A DNA stretch of 64,000 bases from NCBI GenBank assembly GCA_024362935.1, contig JANCRA010000007.1, positions 21,663,003-21,727,002 of the forward strand. The letters run 5' to 3'. This DNA is from Setophaga petechia. Its lineage: Eukaryota > Chordata > Aves > Passeriformes > Parulidae. A model generated the notes under the pieces. That model had not been told where the DNA came from. It saw only the letters and a program-made list of their open reading frames with translations, and made no database searches. Positions 37,812 to 50,790 of this stretch are shown here, piece by piece. Every line of letters starts with the position of its first letter. Position 1 is the stretch's first letter. A program made the translations under genes and the position numbers.

Positions 37812-40800
37812 CATTTTAAAACATACCTCAGAAGATCCTCAATTTCAGTTTTATAATGAACTTGGGAGCTGTGTAGTAGAAAACCACTAACTGAATGGAC
37901 ACTCTTAATAACATGTAGTGTCCCACTGACACAGCTTGCTTCAGTAAAAATCTGCAGACTGCACCTCTGAATTATGATGTGAATGTGTGCAAAGTGTATG
38001 CCTATTCAAAAATAATTGATTGTTTGGTCTAAGGAGTAAATATGTATTCAGATTTTTAAGATAAATGGGAAGGTGCTTTGTAAAATACAGAGTCCAAAGG
38101 CCTCTTTACTTTTCAACAGTTTAAATTTGTGTGATGCATCAATCTATGTTGGTTTCTTTGACCATATTAATGTATGTAATAGATATGTATTTTATATTTC
38201 TCATTACGCAGTGTATCTATCATGCAGGTCATTGTTTTGTGATTAGCACTCTAACTGCATTTCTGTGCTGTGTCAGCAGACCTTTTTCACATTTGTATTG
38301 TTTTCTTTTACATAATGTGGAATAATATTAAAAATTCTCATGAATTCCTCTCTGTTTCAAGAAATGAACTTGTTAGTGTTCGTTAATATGAGGAGCAACT
38401 GGAACTAATATGCTTAATTCTTGTAATGGTGTTTATGCAGGGACCCTGAGATCATGCACATCATGCTTTTATTGTTACTTTCTCAGCTCCTTTGTTTTTC
38501 TAGCTGTTGTAAAATAACATGACAAAATCTTAGGATCTGGGAAAGTGTTGGGCTTTTCAGTCCAGGTACAAAACCAAAAAAATCAGACCGAACAAAAAGG
38601 CGTAGTTTCATTTATTTGGAAGTAACTTTAGTCAGTATTTCAGGTTGGCCTAAATTGCTTAATTCTTCTTGAAATAAGCACCTGAAGTATTTGTTTTCTC
38701 TCTTAGCCTATACAATGGTCATTCACATGCCAGATATCTCCTCCTACCAAAATACAAAATTGAGATATACAGAGGTGGAAGAGAGAGGAAAATCATTTGA
38801 ATGAAAGCTGCATTCTAAAACTTTGGTTGCTTTTGAATGATCATCAAACACTGATGATGCTTATGTAATGAATAGTAGGACCTGTCCTTTGGATTTGCAG
38901 CCTACTAAATAAACAAGTAGAAAAGAGTGACTTAGAGAGAAAGCAATTTAACTCAAATTGCTGTTCTGAGTATAACAGGTTCTCAAACACGTACCATGTA
39001 AGATTTTTGGGGTTTTTAGTCACAATTTGTTATTAAGCTCTTTGGCTCTTTTAGCTAATTTGTGCTGCAGTAATGTTTGCAGACTCAAGTAAGGTAGGAG
39101 CCTTTTTAATGAGAGATGCTGTACAAGCACATTGTGAAAGCATGCAAGGCCTGGAGTGTTCACAGTCCTAACAGAGAGTGAATGGTAGAGAAACAATGGT
39201 GGGGAGGTGTGGGGCAGTTTTCCAAGCTGGCAGCAAGGTTGTCACTGTAGGCATAGCTGTAAGACAAGTGCCCTCTCCATGAAGCTGTAATAAATTCTTT
39301 ACAAAACATATTAGATTTAAAATATGGGGGTTTTTTTGTGTAATATTTATAATTTCTGTTCTAGCAGAGTCTTAAACTGAGTTTAATAAAGACTGTTTTG
39401 CAAGTAGCAACGGACCAGCTCTGACATTGTTGTTGAGAATAGTATGAAATAGCACATGGGACCATTAATTTGTTTTGCTTTTCTGCATGGCTTGTACTCT
39501 GATAATCAGGCTGGATGTTATGGGATCAGCTGTTCAGCCAACAGAAAGTAGCATGGTCTTACTGATTATTTTTTTCTGAGAATCATTCTCATATATTATT
39601 TAAGAATCTTGCACTTTTTGTTGGTTTCACAGGAGTGATTTTTAGTATTTATAGTATTTGAGTGAGTTTGCATTTTTTGCATAAATAAGATGATTATATC
39701 AAAATCAAAATTCCTGTCTACATCTGTCACCTTTCTTAACACAATTCAGCAAAATCTTAGAGGATCTTGGATCTGATCCACTGGAATCTGGAAGTGCATT
39801 TAAAGCCCACATTTTTGCCTAGTCCAAGTCTCACCAACAAGCATTCCACAATTTCAGAGACAGAAGTAAAATTTTCAATAACTGAAGAACTGAAATGTAG
39901 CCCAGCTCTGTTGCATATTTAATTAGAGCAGACCCTGCAGAGTACTCTGAAGATAATGAAATTCTCATGTGCTGGAAATCTCTGGAAATTTAGTTTCCTT
40001 TTAAACTGGTACTTTTTAAAAAGGTAATCTGAATATTGATCTGATTGATAAAGTGAAGGTGAGGTGCTTCATGTAAGACTTATAATAGTTTAGAATAAAT
40101 GGTCAATAACTTTCCTTTTTATATCACCATAAGTTGACTTCACCAGAGATCCATTAGATGGTAGATTTTTATTAAATAATATTAGAGTTTTGTATGCTTT
40201 TCCCCTCTAGAATATTACTCAGTATGTGCTATACTGTTTAATAGACAGCAAGTCCAGTTGCTGTCTTTTTAAAATAAATAAATGTTTTATTAAAAAGAAT
40301 GTTAAAAGCAGTTTTATGTTAAAAGACACCTGTAATTATTTGCAGCATTTGCAGGCAGTGTGGTTTTTTTGCACAGAGAATAATGAATATTCAATACTCT
40401 TTAATTGTTTATTTTAAACTGCTTAATGAGCTTCACAAAGGCAGGAAAACACTGAAAAATGTAAGCCAGAATCATAAAAATGCTTTGATTATATTTTCTC
40501 ACTGACTATCAACAGCCTCTGAGTGAAATGCTTCATGTGATTGTGTTTTTCAGTGGGGATGGTGACACAGCTTTTCTGAGAGCTGCCCTGCCCAGACAGA
40601 GCTTTTCTGAGGGCTGGGCTGGGATGTGCAGACACAATTATCACAAGGGCTGATTGTTCAGTGTAGAACACTTCAGATGTGCACGTGAGAAACTGCCTTT
40701 TGGGAGTGAGAAAAAACATCCCAGGACTTTTTGAGCACTCTAATCAAGAAGATGGTTTTGCAGCATTGGTTCCCTCTCAAAAGCTGATACTCTACAGTGG

Positions 40801-41510
40801 CAAACAGCAAAAGAATTCCTCTACACCTCTGTGTGGTCTGTTCCTTGCATTTCATGTCTAAAATTCTCTGCTATTAATAGAAATATTTTTTATATATTCT
40901 GCGAGGGAGATTGACCTCATATGGATCATTTAGGAAAAAAGCAGCTATATGGACATTCCTCAGATATTTTTGAGTGCAATGTTAAATAAACCAAACCATA
41001 AAGAGCCATAAAGAAAATGTGTTTCTATTTGCAAAGTTATACATCTGAAAAATGAAGAAAAGGAGAATTTCTTCCCTAAATTGCTGAGTAGAAGGATGGC
41101 TACGTGTTCAAAAAGATGATGGTGGTTTCCAGTACTGCCACAGATTCCTATTTGGTTGTGTCTGAAAATGCAGATGTTACATGCTGATCTGCTGGATTAC
41201 TTATGGTTGGGCATAATTCTAAAAATCAAGGCTCTATTTGACGCAGATTTATAAGATCCACATAGAAGACAGAAGGCAAACCTCACAAAAGGTTTTCAAG
41301 CTCAGCTCTAAAATACCATTTTTATGATACCTGGAAAACTTCAAGTTGGTAGAAAATTGGTCTGCTTTTTTTTAATGAACTCTATCTTTTCTATGTAGTG
41401 AAAAGGAATAATTCTTGAATTAGCATACAAAGTAATCTTTCTAAGGAACATTTTAAGCTTTTATTAAATGTTAACTTTTTTTTTTCCCCCTCTACCTCCC
41501 CCTGTCCCAG

Positions 41511-41681
41511 GATGCCTTTGAGGTAATGGCTGAGAATTATGAATTCAAAGAAAATGAAATATTCTGCCTGGAATTTTTAAGGGCAGCTTCTTTGCTGAAA
41601 TCTCTTCCATTTTCAGTAACCAGAATGAAAGATATACAAGGGTTGCCCTGTGTGGGAGACCAAGTCAGAGATATCATTGAG
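41511..41681 (+). CDS. DNTT: DNTT exon 4 (8-kDa domain, first helix-hairpin-helix)
   Basis: This exon encodes residues 169-225 in phase 0. It starts DAFEVMAENYEFKENE and contains FLRAASLLKSLPF, a conserved helix of family X polymerases. It ends in a helix-hairpin-helix motif with the GLPCVGDQV turn, which contacts the DNA backbone of the primer in homologues. The acceptor has an unusually long pyrimidine tract of roughly 45 bases ending in cccAG. The donor is GAG|GTAATG. Confidence 0.96.
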
Positions 41682-42964
41682 GTAATGTACTTCTGAATTA
41701 TCTGCCAATGGATTCTTTTACAGTTCAGCATTTACAGGTCACAGGGAGGAGCACTGGCACATCTCTGTGTGTGTACAAACCTTCTGCATTTCCTGTAATA
41801 ACAATGTGTTATCTATGCTTCTAAGAATGAAATTATTTTTGGAAACCTTTTGGCATAACAAGGGTCAGTCATGCAACCCCCACTCTTAGGAATGAGGGTA
41901 ACAAGTGAATAAATACAAAGGAATAATTAAAGTAGTATCAGCTTCGCATGTAATTTCTAAGGGCTCACTCTGATTTGGATGCAGCAGTTGAACTTAATAG
42001 TTTTGTTCATGTGACTTCTGCCCTTGGCAACATCACTTCATTCACCTGAATGCTTTATTAGAAATATATTTTTTGTGGAAGTGGTAAATATTTTAGTACT
42101 TTAATGCTAAATCTTACCTTGCTAGGTTATAACAAGTTATATATAGTTATAGGAGAGCCTTTTAGCCCGGTGATGGATGAACTCTACATTCCTGCTGGAA
42201 CTTGGAGTATTCCCTGCATTTTCCTTTAGTTCTTGGCCTTTTCAGGACCCACATCTCCGAGTGCTGCTGCTCCAGCAGGAGCTGCTCAGGGGTCATTGCT
42301 GAGTGCTGTGCTTTGCTCTGGCTCCTCATTTCCCCATCCCACAGTTAAGAATGCACCCTCTGAAGTGCTTTTAGTTCCTCCTGTGCAGGGGCTGGGATTG
42401 CAATCGTGATCCCACAAAAAATAGGATGGTTTGCTGGTGTGCTAGTGGTGGTTTTCTTTGTTAGTTTTATTTTTAATTTTTATCAGAAAGACTAAAAGAA
42501 ATGTACACTCCAGAAAAAATGTGTTTGTTCTTACAATGGTCTTACTTTTGAGAATAGAAAACGTAACCAAATAATGAAATCTAATTTTCAGGACAAGTCA
42601 TTGATAGCTTGTGATAAATAACTGCTTTCTGGCTGTGACTTTATGAGTAAATAAGTACTGTGAAATATATTCCATGGTCCCAGTTTCTACTTCATCCTTG
42701 AGTAAATTTATGAGTAAGCAAGGACTGTGAAATTTATTCTGTGGTTCCAGTTTCTCCTTCATCCTTCAGCAATTTTCTTTCTTTAGAAGGGTTGCAGAAT
42801 TTGATCCTAAGGGAATAAAACAATATGCTTGCTAGGGGTTCTTTTATTGATTAATAAATATTGATAAAACTTGATTTTAGATTATGTCTCTAACTCCTAT
42901 AATTGTAGTAAGGTCTTAAAATGGATTTTTACTTTTTTTATAAGTAATATTTTTCTTTGTTTAG
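41682..42964 (+). other. DNTT: DNTT intron 4
   Basis: A 1,283-bp phase 0 GT-AG intron containing the diverged 67-bp tandem duplication and a GC-rich patch near 42.24-42.42 kb. Confidence 0.93.
42641..42774. repeat. 67-bp diverged tandem duplication in intron 4
   Basis: Two adjacent copies of a 67-base unit lie at 42641-42707 and 42708-42774. They align without gaps and differ at about 11 positions, so the duplication is old. Each copy begins TTATGAGTAA and contains CAGTTTCT.CTTCATCCTT. Confidence 0.9.
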
Positions 42965-43036
42965 GAGATTATTGAGGAAGGAGAGAGCTCTAGAGTTAAA
43001 GAAGTGTTAAATGATGAGCGATACAAGGCATTTAAG
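42965..43036 (+). CDS. DNTT: DNTT exon 5 (end of 8-kDa domain)
   Basis: This 72-base exon encodes residues 226-249 in phase 0. It reads EIIEEGESSRVKEVLNDERY and then KAFK, closely matching the conserved TdT block between the two helix-hairpin-helix motifs. The acceptor is tttAG after a T-rich stretch, and the donor is AAG|GTAAAT. It is too short to stand out as a long open frame and is identified by its peptide and by in-frame joining to exons 4 and 6. Confidence 0.95.
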
Positions 43037-45710
43037 GTAAATCCTTTGAGTTTTGTTGCTGCTCTTAAAAATTTCCCTCCCTTTAGTAGAACTTGGACAA
43101 AGCCATCAATGTTATTATAAAGGGAAAGCCAATATCAAGGACAAAGAAGGATAGGTCTTGAATAAAAAGAAAAGGATATAAAGAAACAGTGACAAGGAAT
43201 AATGTGAAATATCTTTCTATTTTTAATTCATGTGATGTATACATAGTTGCTGTTAAGTGATGTAATGCAACTTACTCTTTGCTGTAAGTTTAATGTGATG
43301 TTGGTTTCATTTCTGCCTCAGCTGTTTATACTTTTAAAATTACTTCATTTTAGTCTGGAATTAAGAAAATACCAGATAAAGAAGATGACTCAGATCTATT
43401 GTAATTCTCATTTGTGTGAGGCAGGAGGACTGGAGCTGTTTCTTTCTTAGGCACATTGTAGAACCTTATTCACACAACTTCATAGTTGCAGGGAATCTAA
43501 ACCACATAAATACTGCAGTTCCCATTACTGAAATATTTATTGAATTCTCCATTGGAAGCATGCAAGATGAACAAACATTTTAAAAATTTTTATCTGCATT
43601 TTTGATCTCTGTAACTACCCTCGGTCTTCAGAAAAATTAAAACCGAGTAAGGATTGTTTAATTCTCCCTGACATCACTCACTTTTGGTTCAGCCATCCAA
43701 AGGCTCTTCCGTTCTCTCTGACCTGCAATGGAAGGGTGTTCAGTGGCAGCTGTTGATGCCATCTCTAGTGATATTCAAAGAGAGGTGTAAATTCACATGT
43801 ATAGTAGGATTCAAGAAGCACTCTTGCTTATTAATGCATGATTGCATTACAGCATGATTGAGGAACGGCTATTAAATCTTCAGGGTTTAAGAAAATCTCT
43901 TGGAGATTAGAAAAAAACCTATTAGCAGGCAAATTATCTCAAATATGCTTTATACCTTGTTTCACATGCAAAATTACAACAATTTTAGGTGGCTCTACTT
44001 CTTAGCTGAGCATACATCTCAACATTTTGTCTAAATTAGTTGTAACCAGTTGTTTCCACTGATGTTTTTATGAGATTCTAAGAAGACTCTCATATTAGTG
44101 AATTCTTAGATTTTCCTGTTTAGTATAGTCCTAATAGCTGCTGCTTCACTTATCATTGGCTTGAAAGATCACTGCTGGCCCAGGGCCATGGTTATCAAAT
44201 GACTGAATTAAATTATAGTCAATGTTTTAGATGTAGGGACATGAACTGACCAGGTCGGTTTGCTTTCTTACAGAGGTGGGTGCTGCAGAGAGTGAGTTTG
44301 TGTAATTGGTTTCACCAGCTGAAAAGAAATGGGCTCCCTGTTACTTGTGCTGTGCTGCTGGCAGCATCACTGGCATCTGAAAACATGCTAAATAACAATG
44401 GATCTAAGCACAGAAAGAAAAAAACACAATTTTGTTTTTTCTCCTAAAACTTTGGGTGCATAGAATCCTTTTTCTTTAGTTCTTTGTCTCAGTGTTAATT
44501 AAGTCTCCTAGAATAATTTAAACCCCAGTAATAGACCCTTTTGAAAATATTTGAGCACTAGCAAAAACATTGAGATAACAATCAAAGTATTTAAAAAATT
44601 ATATCCTTTTATAAGCACCCATGATTCAGACAAAGAATAGGTAATTTCACACATTATATACAAAATGTAGGGCAATTCCTATTTAATATTATCAATTATT
44701 TTGATTTTTCACTTTTAAACTCTTAATTATTTCAAAGGAATTAATATCTTCACAAAACCACAAAATAAAGCCAGGATGTTTGGGATTCAGAGGTTCAATG
44801 GAAAAGAGCAGTTATTCATGTCTTACACAGCTACTGATTGAATTCCATAGAAGTACAATGCAAGGTGGAGAGCTACAGCATTGACAAACTGAACATAAAG
44901 GACACGATTTTAGGCAAACAAGAAAGTTTTCCCTCTTCTTTCATATCAGTTTTCATGTAAGATAGCAACCCAGTGAATCATGCTTACAGCTTCTGCTTTA
45001 CATCCTTTTGTGGGTAATAACTTAGGGACAACATTACTTTGTAATAGATGGAATATGACCACACAAAAATTTCTGGTGGACTGGAAGATTTTGGCGTGTT
45101 TTAGGTTGTTTTTTGTGTGTCACTTTTTGGTTTGTTCAGGGATCTGTGTTTTTTTTTTTTTTTTATTTTGTTTTTTTTTGCTTTTTTGGCTTTTTTTGTT
45201 TGATTTTTTAGTTGGTTGGGGTTTTTTTTTGCCCTTTTTTGTTTTGAGAACTGGTAGTGCATATAGCACACAGCCATCATGTCAGTCAGATTCTGAAGAT
45301 AAAGTTGTGACATCTCTTGTTCTATCCCATCAGTGTCAGGGAATCGAGTTACCTAATGTCACTGTTTGATTTCTACTAAGAAATGGAATACAAATAAAGA
45401 ATACACCCTTATTTCAAACCTCAGTTAAAAGTGTACATTTTAGTAAATTACGTAAATGTGCTGGGACTACTGCTGTATTTTTGTTTGGATTTCATCTTAA
45501 TGGCAGCTGTCCATGTATAAACCAGTTCTGTCAAATGTAGACATGCAAAGAAGGGAAGCTGAACCTGTAGGTTTGTTTCACACTATTTGTCTTCAGTGTA
45601 GGCTTAACTCTGCCCTTTGCTTTCCCTGAGGAACCTTGTTGTTGCCTACTTATTATTAATTCACTGCTGCTTTAGAAAACAACACTGAAATGTTTTTCTA
45701 CTGACCTTAG
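43037..45710 (+). other. DNTT: DNTT intron 5
   Basis: A 2,674-bp phase 0 GT-AG intron with a T-rich low-complexity tract in its last 600 bp. No other feature is recognised. Confidence 0.93.
45148..45244. repeat. T-rich low-complexity tract, intron 5
   Basis: Successive T runs of 6 to 17 bases are broken by single G, A or C bases. It lies about 470 bp before the exon 6 acceptor. The long phenylalanine-rich frame across it is an artefact of the T runs. Confidence 0.85.
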
Positions 45711-47072
<1,362 letters not shown>

Positions 47073-50000
47073 TGAGTGAAAAAAAAAAATGAGGTCACTT
47101 GGCTGTTTTATGCAGGTGCATAAAAAGAGATGTTTGTGTCTTGGAAAAATCAAAGAAGCTTTGTGGGAAAGTATCAGAGTTTGTTTTCAACATTTTTGTG
47201 GGTTTGTTTGTTGGTTTGGTTGGGTTTTTTTGAACAGGAGAGCAGTTCTGTGACAGTCCCAGGTTCCTGTTTTTTGTTGCTATAGATGGTTAGTTTTAGT
47301 GCATCTCAATTCCCAAGGCTGAGACTATTGTAAGGCCATGCTTGAAGGAAAGATACAACGGGCTTAAGGCAGTCTTGGTTGTACTGTTAGAAGTATACTT
47401 GGAATAAGCAGTTACTAAAATGACTATAAAGCACTGACTAAATTAAATAGATACTAATATCTATATAGATGGGATGATCTCACAATTCCTTTCCTGGTTG
47501 ATTTTTATTACAAATAATTTTGGTCTTGCTCTGCAAAACTAAACCCAAAACTGTTGTTCAGAAAAATACATTATTTCAGCACTTACTTGAGAGCTTTCTT
47601 ACAGCCACACAACACAGAACTGAGACTAGGAATGGTTCTTTGGGAGTTCTGCTTTACTTGCTCTATTCTCAGTCTCCCATTATGTCCTACTTGTTCTACA
47701 TGTTATGCTCTTAAACCAAAAAAATGTAGCCAGTTCTACCTCGTGCTGCTGAATTTGATACTTTGTAAGACTTTACTGTATTTTAAATCTAAAAGTATCT
47801 TTGAAAGACACTTATTCTCATAAAACTCAAAATATACAATTCTGTGACTCTCATGCATCTAAAACTGATATGAGAGCAAAAGACAGAAGAATATTAATAA
47901 TTAATGTATCACCTGTGTGTTTTAATATTGTAAACCTAGATAGGTCAGACTCAATCCAGTACTAAATTAGGACCTTTTATAATTTATAATTTCTACAGTA
48001 CTGCGATTGTGTTGAATATTTTTATCATCTTTGTCCCTTTTCATGATATTTATAATTATTCATTGTATATCCCATATTTATTGGAGGATTGATAGTAGCC
48101 TCCAGCTACATAATTTCAATAAAACTGTGTGGGCAATAAGAAGCATTAGGCTAAGTAGGAGCCCTGACCAGAGGTTTAGAAACAAGGTGGAATTTTGTGT
48201 TCAAGACCTCGTGTTATCATTCTGTGAGTCTTTGTCTCAGAGACATGTGGTGTCTCTCAAGAGAGTCTCTGTTTAAGGGAATCTTTGTTTAGGAGGCTCT
48301 CCCCACTGATGCAAATCAGTCAGAGACCTTGTGTTATTGGTAACTTGGATGTAATTGATTAACACATCTAGATGGGTCAGAGCTTTGCAGGTTATTTACT
48401 GAAAAGTCCCAGTTTCTTCTAATGTAATGTATTTTTGAGCTTTGTTGGTAGCATAGTTTGCAGAGTTTGACTCTCACAAATCAAATCAAAGCCTTTAGTC
48501 TTGCTTATTGTTGTGGGGAGATATGATAGTCATTCTCTTTTTTATTAAGAATAAGTTTTTGTATCTCTAAATGGGTGTATCAAGGCAGAAGAGAAATTAT
48601 TTAAGTATCTATTGGTGCCTACTAGTGGGTAATTCTGTATACTAATTACATGCCTTTAACTGTACAAGAATACATTGAACTATAGGTTTCAATATGTCAG
48701 TCCTAATGGTATTTTACCAGCCCATGGAAAAGAAATGCTGCAGTGTAGGATTTGCAGATAACTTGATGGATTGAGATACCTCTTTCAGGCACCTGTATTT
48801 TAATTGCTGAGTTGCAGTAGGGTTGACTACATCTGTTCTTTTTTGCCTGTCTCCTGTAGTGGAAATGCTCTTCAGCAAGAAGTTTGTGTAAGCTTAGTAG
48901 TTCACAGCTTTCAATTACCAAATTATTTTTTGTTCCTTTCATCACTATATAAATATTTTAATAAAATAGGCAAGCTGTATCATTTAAACAATTCCCTCAT
49001 TCTACACCCTGTACACTGCTGTTATAAGAGGAAAAATAGCTCACGATTGCCCTGAATGATATATGGATTCCCCAGATTTGCCTTGCTTTGTGGTCCTGTT
49101 TCATAGCTAGGGAAGAAATCAACAGATGATTGTTTTCCTCCAGATTTTTGATTGGAGAGTTCAAAGTCATGAGTTTCATAAACCTTACTGTGCAGGAGAA
49201 CTGGATGAATCAAAACAAGCAGAACTTCCATAGAGATCTGCAGCTATGGAGATTCAAGAGAAATTAAAGATGAAAGTTACATTGTTTTCCCCAAATCTAT
49301 TATGTACACCCATGGGTACATATATATTATTGTTACTAGATATTTTCCTTTAAATTCCTGAAATGTCAAGAAATCAGATGTTGTAGAAATTCTTTAAATC
49401 AAAATTAAGAAGCATAGTACAAAGGTAAAATAACTAATAGGTTTTGTTCTGTTTTATTTTAAATCCCAGCAAACTTGTTAATGGATTTTTCTTTGGATTG
49501 ATTCATCTTTTGCCTCTAGGCTTTTGTATGGCTTATTTTCCTAGTCTTGTAAAAAATAAAAGAATCATGATGGCAACCCTTCATATCTTTCTAATTTGAA
49601 ATAATTCAGAAGCAGAAGTTAATAAATTAATGAAGTCTAGATAAGTTTATCCCTCGTTGCTTTCCTACAGGAACTGCTGTAAAACATTCCTTGAGTTTCA
49701 GTGGGTATAGTTTCAATTGAGATGTTGGGAGAGTTTTTCTTTTTGTTTTTCTGTCAACTTTTCCAACACTTATCTGGGTCATTTTGAAACAGAAATTGCA
49801 ATATTGTAATGCGTGGAAATACAGAAATAGAGGAATTGTAGTTATAAAATAAATCACAGCCACATGGTGTGGAAGGTATTTCATTTTCTATTCAGGTAAG
49901 GTGTCAGGGAGGGTGACTGCAGAGGAAGAATCAAAGATGCTGATAGTGCAATATAAATCATGCCACGGACAGTTAGAAAGCCTGAATTTGCCATGCAAAG

Positions 50001-50775
50001 TCTGTTTGAATTGGCATAGTATTGTTTTCAGAGCTCAACCTTTCTTATTTTGTGATTTAAGCTAATGAGACAAATTCTGAGGTGGAGAGTAGCACCTCAT
50101 AGGTTACACAAGACACTGAGGGTGAAGTATCCCTTCCTACATAAACAGGGGCCCTGGGATGGGGAGAAGAAACCCCTTATTCTAATAAGCAACATTCCTG
50201 ATAAATAATGCACTTGTCCCAGCTATATCCAAGACAGGAGAGTAGTTTAGGCTAATGTGTGTTATCACTTTTAAATGAGTTACATTGTGGACCTGGAAAC
50301 TTCTTTTTCCTGTGGATATTAAAAGAGTAATTTTATTCCATGAAGAGAATTAAGGAGTTTCTGTAGTAATGGCATTAATTCATTTTGTGGATATCACTGC
50401 ATGTTACAGAATATTTTATTCCTATTAGCAGTATGTTAATGCTAATAGGAATAGTAATACTAATAGTGATACTAGCATTGTTGTAGGGTCATTAGTAATG
50501 ACAAGGCACTGGAGCATTATGATATTCTGTAAGATCCTGGGTTTTAGCTGACTTGATTTAGCTGCTGATGCTTGGTTTTGCCCCAATATGTGATCTAAAT
50601 TGTAGGTTTCATAAGAGCTTGGAGGAAACACTATATCCTATATGTAGTTTATGGTTTCAGTCTCTTTTCTGGTTGCTCATATCTCAGCACTGATACCCAC
50701 AGCCTCCAAATTTGGCTAGAGAAGTTCAGAAAAGGAGAAAAGGATCTGCAATAAGAATTACATACAGTAATAAGA

Positions 50776-50790
50776 ATATATATATATATA
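50776..50790. repeat. (AT)n microsatellite, intron 7
   Basis: About 7.5 AT units. Confidence 0.9.

Larger units (their letters stand above)
33919..41510 (+). other. DNTT: DNTT intron 3
   Basis: A 7,592-bp phase 0 GT-AG intron. It holds a short sense CR1 fragment near 35.1 kb, a TTA microsatellite and a GC-rich patch around 37.1-37.2 kb that I cannot assign. The segment AGCTTTTCTGAG is repeated about 30 bp apart near 40570-40610. Confidence 0.93.

Noticed and set aside
44980..45369. 129-codon + strand frame rich in phenylalanine
   Set aside because: The residue bias is produced by the T-rich low-complexity tract, not by a protein.
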